Under the pieces are notes generated by a model. That model was not told the DNA's origin and did not search any database. It worked only from the letters and a program-made list of their open reading frames with translations. Positions 7,720 through 11,723 of a DNA stretch of 11,723 nucleotides are shown piece by piece (the stretch's first letter is position 1; each line of letters opens with the position of its first letter). Source of the stretch: Hyphomicrobiales bacterium (GTDB lineage: Bacteria; Pseudomonadota; Alphaproteobacteria; Rhizobiales; Rhizobiaceae); assembly GCA_015654965.1 (NCBI GenBank), contig JAATGD010000340.1:1-11723 (forward strand). The letters run 5' to 3'. Position numbers and translations under genes: made by a program.

Positions 7720-8832
7720 ATGCGGATCGCCAATATAGTCCAGCTCGGTATCAAGGAATTGCGTGGTCTTCTGCGCGATCCGATGATGCTGGTGCTCATC
7801 GCCTATGCCTTCACGCTGGCAATCTATACATCCGCCAAGGCCATGCCCGAAACGCTCAACAACGCGGCCATTGCTATTGTCGATGAAGACCAGTCGCCGG
7901 TTTCAGGACGGATTGCGACGGCTTTCTATCCGCCTTATTTCGTGCCACCGAAACTAATTTCAACGCATGAAATGGATGATCGGATGGATAAGGGGCTTGA
8001 TACATTCGCGCTCGATATTCCCCCCGATTTCCAGCGCGATCTTCTGGCCGGGCGCTCACCGACCATCCAGCTCAATATCGATGCGACGCGCATGAGTCAG
8101 GCTTTTACCGGGGGTGGTTATGTGCAGTCGATCGTCTCAAGCGAGGTGAGTGAATTTGTCGACCGCTACCGCGATAATAGCGAGGCCTCCGTCGCCCTCA
8201 ATCTGCGCTCGCGCTTCAATCAGGAACTCAATCAGGGCTGGTTCGGGGCCATCACCAATATTATTTCCTCTGTCACCATGCTGTCGATCATTCTGACCGG
8301 CGCAGCTCTCATCCGTGAGCGCGAACATGGCACGCTTGAGCATCTCCTCGTCATGCCCGTGACGCCGCTGGAAATCATGATCAGCAAGGTCTGGTCGATG
8401 GGGCTGGTCGTGCTGCTTGCTTCCGCCTTCGCGCTGGTGGTGATCGTACAGGGACTATTGGCGGTGCCGGTTAACGGCTCGGTCCTGCTGTTTCTGGCAG
8501 GGGCCGCCTTGCAGCTTTTTGCAACCACCAGCCTTGGTATTTTTCTCGCCACCGTTGCCGGTTCAATGCCGCAATTCGGCATGTTGCTGATGCTGGTTCT
8601 GCTGCCTTTGCAAATCTTGTCGGGCGGCACGACGCCACGCGAAAGCATGCCGGAAATCATCCAGAACATCATGCTTGCCGCCCCCAATACGCATTTCGTC
8701 ATTCTGGCGCAGGCTGTGCTTTTCCGTGGCGCGGGGCTTGATGTCGTGTGGCCGCAATTGCTGGCCCTGATCGTCATCGGTTCGGTCCTTTTCTTCTTTG
8801 CCTTGAGGCGCTTCCGCGCTTTCATGCGATGA
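7720..8832 (+). CDS. yhhJ: ABC-2 type permease, YhhJ-like
   Basis: This encodes a 370-residue inner-membrane permease subunit. One membrane segment lies near the N-terminus (about 21-38). It is followed by a large periplasmic domain (about 40-175), which includes IAIVDEDQSPVSGRI (51-65) and FALDIPPDFQRDLLAGRSP (96-114). Then come five further segments at about 176-198, 226-248, 254-276, 284-303 and 343-362. The conserved ABC-2 coupling region REREHGTLEHLLVMPVTPLE lies at 199-218. It has no ATPase of its own and should pair with the permease half of the RbbA-like protein to make a two-half membrane channel. The ATG starts 1 nt after the upstream stop, so translation is almost certainly coupled. 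The length is close to that of YhhJ of E. coli. Its stop codon lies inside a 16-bp palindrome (8830-8845). Confidence 0.88.
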   Translation: MRIANIVQLGIKELRGLLRDPMMLVLIAYAFTLAIYTSAKAMPETLNNAAIAIVDEDQSPVSGRIATAFYPPYFVPPKLISTHEMDDRMDKGLDTFALDIPPDFQRDLLAGRSPTIQLNIDATRMSQAFTGGGYVQSIVSSEVSEFVDRYRDNSEASVALNLRSRFNQELNQGWFGAITNIISSVTMLSIILTGAALIREREHGTLEHLLVMPVTPLEIMISKVWSMGLVVLLASAFALVVIVQGLLAVPVNGSVLLFLAGAALQLFATTSLGIFLATVAGSMPQFGMLLMLVLLPLQILSGGTTPRESMPEIIQNIMLAAPNTHFVILAQAVLFRGAGLDVVWPQLLALIVIGSVLFFFALRRFRAFMR

Positions 8833-8845
8833 TGAAATTTCATCA
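8830..8845. repeat. 16-bp perfect palindrome over the yhhJ stop codon
   Basis: TGATGAAATTTCATCA is perfectly self-complementary, and its first three bases are the stop codon of the YhhJ-like gene. As an even palindrome with no loop it is more like a protein-binding site than an RNA hairpin. It lies about 85 bp upstream of the candidate btuB promoter. Its function is unknown. Confidence 0.45.
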
Positions 8846-8851
8846 AGATCA

Positions 8852-8921
8852 AAGGGATGACTGGGTTTTCTGAAAATGCGATTCAGAAAGCGGATGGGCT
8901 TTCATCCCTTGCGACCTTTTT
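8852..8921 (+). terminator. Probable intrinsic terminator of the exporter operon
   Basis: AAGGGATGA (8852-8860) pairs perfectly with TCATCCCTT (8902-8910). Inside it, TTTCTGAA (8867-8874) pairs with TTCAGAAA (8882-8889) around a 7-nt loop. A T-run (TTTTT, 8917-8921) follows 6 nt after the outer stem. Position and shape suit transcription termination after the YhhJ-like gene. The internal bulges and the gap before the T-run make it non-classical. Confidence 0.45.
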
Positions 8922-8927
8922 GGCGCA

Positions 8928-8956
8928 TTGCGAATCTTTGATGCTCTTGCTATCGC
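8928..8956 (+). promoter_or_regulatory. Candidate sigma70-type promoter of the btuB operon
   Basis: TTGCGA (8928-8933) and TATCGC (8951-8956) are separated by exactly 17 bp. A TTGC precedes the -10 hexamer. Transcription would start near 8963, just ahead of the first conserved riboswitch bases, which is the expected geometry. Confidence 0.45.
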
Positions 8957-8969
8957 TTCATGCAGGAAA

Positions 8970-9172
8970 CGGTTCTGCCCTTTTGGGTGGATGAAAAGGG
9001 AACGCGGTGAAATCCTTGTGATGATTCCGCGACTGCCCCCGCAACTGTAACCGGAGAGTTTTCTTCCAACAAAACCACTGAGGGCGGCTAATGCCTTCGG
9101 GAAGGTGGAAGACAAGCGAAGACCCGGAAGTCAGGAGACCTGCCGTATCCGGTCACCTATGCTTGGATACGG
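8970..9172 (+). promoter_or_regulatory. Cobalamin (B12) riboswitch
   Basis: The RNA binds a cobalamin and lowers expression of the downstream uptake genes when the vitamin is plentiful. Conserved blocks appear in order: GGTTCTGCCC (8971-8980); GGGAACGCGGTGAAATCC (8998-9015, the P5/L5 region); GACTGCCCCCGCAACTGTAA (9031-9050); CCACTGAGGG (9076-9085); AGACCCGGAAG (9120-9130); and the B12 box AGTCAGGAGACCTGCC (9129-9144). A hairpin, CCGTATCC (9143-9150) with GGATACGG (9165-9172), follows. Its loop contains TCACC (9153-9157), complementary to GGTGA (9006-9010) in L5, which is the kissing-loop interaction known from this class. Two competing pairings are possible: GGATAC (9165-9170) with GTGTCC (9176-9181), and GTCACC (9152-9157) with GGTGAC (9201-9206). 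There is no clear terminator before btuB, so translational control is more likely. The outer boundaries are approximate. Confidence 0.95.
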
Positions 9173-9294
9173 GGTGTGTCCGGGCGCGGTTTTCCGTAGC
9201 GGTGACATTGAAAAATGTTGCCGCCGGATGAGGAATGCGTTCCTTTCATTTTCCTTGCCCTGCGGTCAGGCACACACCTATGCGGGGAAATGAA

Positions 9295-11178
9295 ATGCAT
9301 CATCTTCGATCAACGCTCGCTGTGGTTTCATTGCTTGGCCTTGCCATGCCTTTTGAAACGATGGCCCAGACATTGCCCGTCAATGAGGACGGGATTTCAC
9401 TCGATACAATCGTGATCACGCCATTGCGCCGTGCCACGTCGCTGCAACGCTCCACATCTTCGGTGACGGTCATCGATAGGCAGGAGATTGAGCGCTCCGC
9501 CGCTCCCGATCTGCAAACATTGCTCAATGCCACTAGCGGCATTTCGATCACCACCAATGGCGGGCAGGGCGCAAGCTCCAATCTTTACGTGCGCGGCATG
9601 TCATCCAAACAGGTCGTGGTGCTCGTCAACGGGGTGCGTTCGGCCTCCATCACCACGGGTGCGACGGCGCTTTCCAATATTCCATTAAGCGCTATCGACC
9701 GCATTGAAGTCGCCAAGGGCGCGCATTCCGCACAATATGGCGCCGATGCGATGGGTGGGGTGATCAATATCATCACCAGGCAGGGCGGGGCCTGCGGGAC
9801 GCGCGCGTGGTGCGGCAGTCTGACGACTGGCGTCACCCATCCATGGGGTGGTTATACCGCCGGTTCCATTCAGGGACGCAGCCAGAATGGCGTCGATTAT
9901 GCTTTTGGCGCAGCACTTACCGGCACGCAGGGCTATGATTTCACGGTGCCGGAAAAATATGGCCATGAGGATGACCGCGACGGTTTTCTGCAAGGCTCGT
10001 TGAATTTTTCCTTGGCCAAGGATTTCGACTGGGGACGCCTTTATACAGACGGGTTGTTCGGTCGCGGGCGCAACCAGTATGATGGCAGCTATCCCTATTC
10101 CAATGAGGGTGACAGCACGGCTTTCAACGGCAAATTGGGCGCACGGTTCGATCATGGTGACGACTGGTCATCGACGCTTGAATTGAGCGCGGGGCTGGAT
10201 AAAAGCCGCGACTTCCGCAAAGGTATATCGGGTTCCGACCGTTTCGAGACGCAACGCTATGGCGTCTTCGCTTCGACCGAAAAGCGGTTTGAGACGGGCA
10301 AGGCCACGCATGTTGTAACGGGCGGCGTGGAAGCCTACCGCGAGGAGGTCAGTTCGACCGCATCCTACACACAAACGAGCCGCGATCTTGCCGCTGTCTT
10401 CGCGCAATATTCGCTTGATTATGAGGGGCTGCGGTTTGATGGCGGGGTGCGTTACGATCACAATGAGCAATTTGGCGATGTGACGACCTATAATCTTGGT
10501 GCAAGCTATGAGATTGTAAGTGATCTGGTGCTGCGCTCATCGTTTGGCACCGGGTTTCGCGCGCCGACCTTCAACGAGCTTTATTATCCGTCGACCCCCG
10601 GCTATCCGCCAGCCTCGAACCCGGATTTGCAGCCCGAAAAATCACGTTCCTACGAGATCGGGCTGAACTGGCAGGCGACCAACCAGACCAGTCTTGATCT
10701 CGCTTTCTACCAGACATGGCTTGATGACGCGATTATCGCCAGCGCGCCCAGCTATACGCCATTTAACGTGTCGAAAGCGCGGGTCACGGGTTTTGAGGCA
10801 ACGCTTGCACATCGTTTTGGCGAGCGATGGGGCGTGAAAACCTCGATTGATCTCAAGCGCGCCATTGATGAGGAAACCGATAACGACCTGCCGTATCGCG
10901 AGCGCGTCAAGGCTACTGCGGAAGTCAATTTCAAGCCCATCGACGCGCTGGACCTGACCGCGCGCGTACTTTATGGCGGCTCGCGTTATAATAATGCGGC
11001 CAATACGACCAGGCTCGGGGATTATGTGACCGCCGATTTCGTGGCGCTTTATACAATTGATGACAAGTCGCAATTGAAATTTTCGGTCGAGAATATTTTC
11101 GACAAGGAATATCAGACCGTAAAAGACTATATTGCGCCGGGACGCACCTTCAATATCGGGCTGACCCGGACATTCTGA
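9295..11178 (+). CDS. btuB: TonB-dependent cobalamin outer-membrane receptor BtuB
   Basis: This encodes a 627-residue outer-membrane receptor that imports cobalamin using TonB energy. The signal peptide is residues 1-24, with predicted cleavage after TMA, before QTLPV. The TonB box is DTIVITP (37-43). The plug domain follows (about 44-165), with SSVTVIDRQEIERS (55-68), NLYVRGMSSKQVVVLVNGVR (96-115), IDRIEVAKGAHSAQYGADAM (134-153) and GGVINIITR (154-162). The remainder is a beta-barrel ending in VENIFDKEYQ and a terminal phenylalanine (TRTF), the usual outer-membrane assembly signal. Two cysteines (C167, C173) just after the plug could form a disulfide. The start was chosen because GGGGAA (9283-9288) sits 6 nt upstream and a proper signal peptide follows; in-frame starts at 9280 and 9235 would lengthen and spoil it. 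The assignment to B12 rests on the riboswitch and the neighbour as well as on family features. Confidence 0.93.
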   Translation: MHHLRSTLAVVSLLGLAMPFETMAQTLPVNEDGISLDTIVITPLRRATSLQRSTSSVTVIDRQEIERSAAPDLQTLLNATSGISITTNGGQGASSNLYVRGMSSKQVVVLVNGVRSASITTGATALSNIPLSAIDRIEVAKGAHSAQYGADAMGGVINIITRQGGACGTRAWCGSLTTGVTHPWGGYTAGSIQGRSQNGVDYAFGAALTGTQGYDFTVPEKYGHEDDRDGFLQGSLNFSLAKDFDWGRLYTDGLFGRGRNQYDGSYPYSNEGDSTAFNGKLGARFDHGDDWSSTLELSAGLDKSRDFRKGISGSDRFETQRYGVFASTEKRFETGKATHVVTGGVEAYREEVSSTASYTQTSRDLAAVFAQYSLDYEGLRFDGGVRYDHNEQFGDVTTYNLGASYEIVSDLVLRSSFGTGFRAPTFNELYYPSTPGYPPASNPDLQPEKSRSYEIGLNWQATNQTSLDLAFYQTWLDDAIIASAPSYTPFNVSKARVTGFEATLAHRFGERWGVKTSIDLKRAIDEETDNDLPYRERVKATAEVNFKPIDALDLTARVLYGGSRYNNAANTTRLGDYVTADFVALYTIDDKSQLKFSVENIFDKEYQTVKDYIAPGRTFNIGLTRTF

Positions 11179-11193
11179 TTGCGAGCGATGCAT

Positions 11194-11723
11194 ATGAAAA
11201 AGCGAACAGGAACATGGATAAGCGGGTTTTGGTTCGCTACCTGTTTGAGCTTGTTTGCTTTTCATGGTGCCTATGCGGGCGAGGCTCCGAAGCGCGTGGT
11301 TTCGATCAATGTCTGTACCGATCAGCTTGCAATGCTGCTAAGCCGCGAGGGGCAATTGCAATCCGTGTCCTATTTCGCGCGTGATCCGATGCTGTCGGTG
11401 ATGGGTGACAAGGCGGAGCTTTTGCCGGTCAATCATGCGCAGGCGGAGGAAGTGTTTCTCATGAAGCCCGATCTGGTGCTGGCCGGCACGTTTTCATCGC
11501 GTGCGACGGTGGGGCTTTTGCGCCGCCTGGGTGTGCGTGTCGAAGAGTTTGTGCCAGCGCGCTCGTTTGAGGATATTTTTGATCAAATGGAGCGCATGGG
11601 CAAATTGCTGGGGCGGGAGAAAGAGGCCGATACACTCGTGGCGGAAATGAAGGCGCGTCTGGCAGCAATTGCGAAACCGCAAAATCAGCGCAGCATCGCG
11701 CTCTATTATGCCAACAGCTATAC
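11194..11723 (+). CDS. btuF: Periplasmic cobalamin/metal-complex binding protein, BtuF-like (partial, 3' end outside window)
   Basis: The open frame runs off the window after 176 complete codons. It begins with a signal peptide (MKKRTGTW, then hydrophobic residues) predicted to be cleaved after AYA (residues 26-28). The mature protein opens with KRVVSINVCTDQLAMLLS, the N-terminal strand and helix typical of class III (BtuF/FhuD/FepB-type) binding proteins. Further family features are VFLMKPDLVLAGTFSS (strand with the ligand-facing turn) and LRRLGVRVEEF followed by SFEDIFDQMERMGKLLGR (start of the interlobe helix region). It would carry cobalamin from BtuB to an inner-membrane BtuCD-type transporter, expected downstream. 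The ATG at 11194 lies 15 bp after the btuB stop; an in-frame ATG at 11188 is the alternative. The ribosome-binding site is weak (GCGAG, 11181-11185). A siderophore-binding role is possible, but the riboswitch context favours B12. Confidence 0.82.
   Translation, partial: MKKRTGTWISGFWFATCLSLFAFHGAYAGEAPKRVVSINVCTDQLAMLLSREGQLQSVSYFARDPMLSVMGDKAELLPVNHAQAEEVFLMKPDLVLAGTFSSRATVGLLRRLGVRVEEFVPARSFEDIFDQMERMGKLLGREKEADTLVAEMKARLAAIAKPQNQRSIALYYANSY

Larger units (their letters stand above)
8833..9294 (+). other. 462-bp leader region of the B12-uptake operon
   Basis: No protein gene is visible in this stretch. In order it holds the remainder of a palindrome over the preceding stop codon, a large hairpin with a following T-run (8852-8921), a sigma70-like promoter (8928-8956), a cobalamin riboswitch (about 8970-9172), and about 120 nt of leader up to btuB. 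The last part can form a small hairpin at 9256-9272 (TGCC and TG paired with CA and GGCA, one bulged C, loop CGGT), 10 nt upstream of the ribosome-binding sequence GGGGAA at 9283-9288. Confidence 0.75.

Noticed and set aside
8839..8852. TTCATCAAGATCAA as a third FNR/FixK site upstream of the B12 operon
   Set aside because: The left half is TTCAT rather than TTGAT, a change in the core recognition base, and it overlaps the 16-bp palindrome. It is too weak to claim.
9235..9294. N-terminal extension of BtuB from an upstream in-frame start
   Set aside because: It would place 20 polar or aromatic residues before a clear signal peptide, and the good ribosome-binding site is positioned for 9295.

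Overview
The window reads as a stretch of an alphaproteobacterial chromosome, most likely Brucella/Ochrobactrum or a close relative. The basis is the moderately high GC, the GC-rich third positions, the gene families present and the FnrN/FixK-type sites. The genus is inferred, not demonstrated. All genes that can be supported lie on the + strand. No insertion sequence, CRISPR array, tRNA or rRNA is visible.

Layout. (1) 15-2278 holds three small soluble-enzyme genes: a Nudix hydrolase (15-725), a PhzF-family isomerase-like protein (819-1745) and a small FMN-binding split-barrel protein of the pyridoxamine-phosphate-oxidase type (1844-2278). The third has an FNR/FixK-like box in its leader. (2) 2316-3509 encodes a glycoside-hydrolase-like family 10 protein (COG1649/DUF187) that begins almost at its catalytic-fold homology and has no visible secretion signal. 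(3) 3510-3882 is a 373-bp gene-free stretch. It holds a perfect FNR/FixK palindrome, several strong RNA hairpins with alternative pairings, and an operator-like dyad just before the next operon. (4) 3883-8832 is a tight three-gene efflux operon: a HlyD-type membrane-fusion protein (355 aa), a double-ATPase/permease fusion (923 aa) and an ABC-2 permease (370 aa). Order and sizes match the yhiI-rbbA-yhhJ operon of enterobacteria. The genes are linked by an ATGA overlap and a 1-nt gap. (5) 8833-9294 is a 462-bp regulatory region with a likely terminator, a promoter and a complete cobalamin riboswitch. (6) 9295-11178 is the TonB-dependent cobalamin receptor btuB, followed after 15 bp by the start of a periplasmic cobalamin-type substrate-binding protein (btuF-like) that runs off the window.

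How it fits together. The last two genes are a B12-repressed uptake operon: the outer-membrane receptor feeds a periplasmic binding protein, and the inner-membrane ABC components probably lie downstream of the window. The middle operon builds a tripartite-style exporter in which the RbbA-like protein supplies both ATPase domains and one membrane domain, and YhhJ supplies the other. Its two ATP sites look asymmetric, one canonical and one degenerate. The two FNR/FixK-like boxes suggest that the FMN-binding gene, and possibly the exporter leader or a small RNA, respond to low oxygen. The structured 3608-3785 interval is the least explained part of the window and the best candidate for something undescribed.
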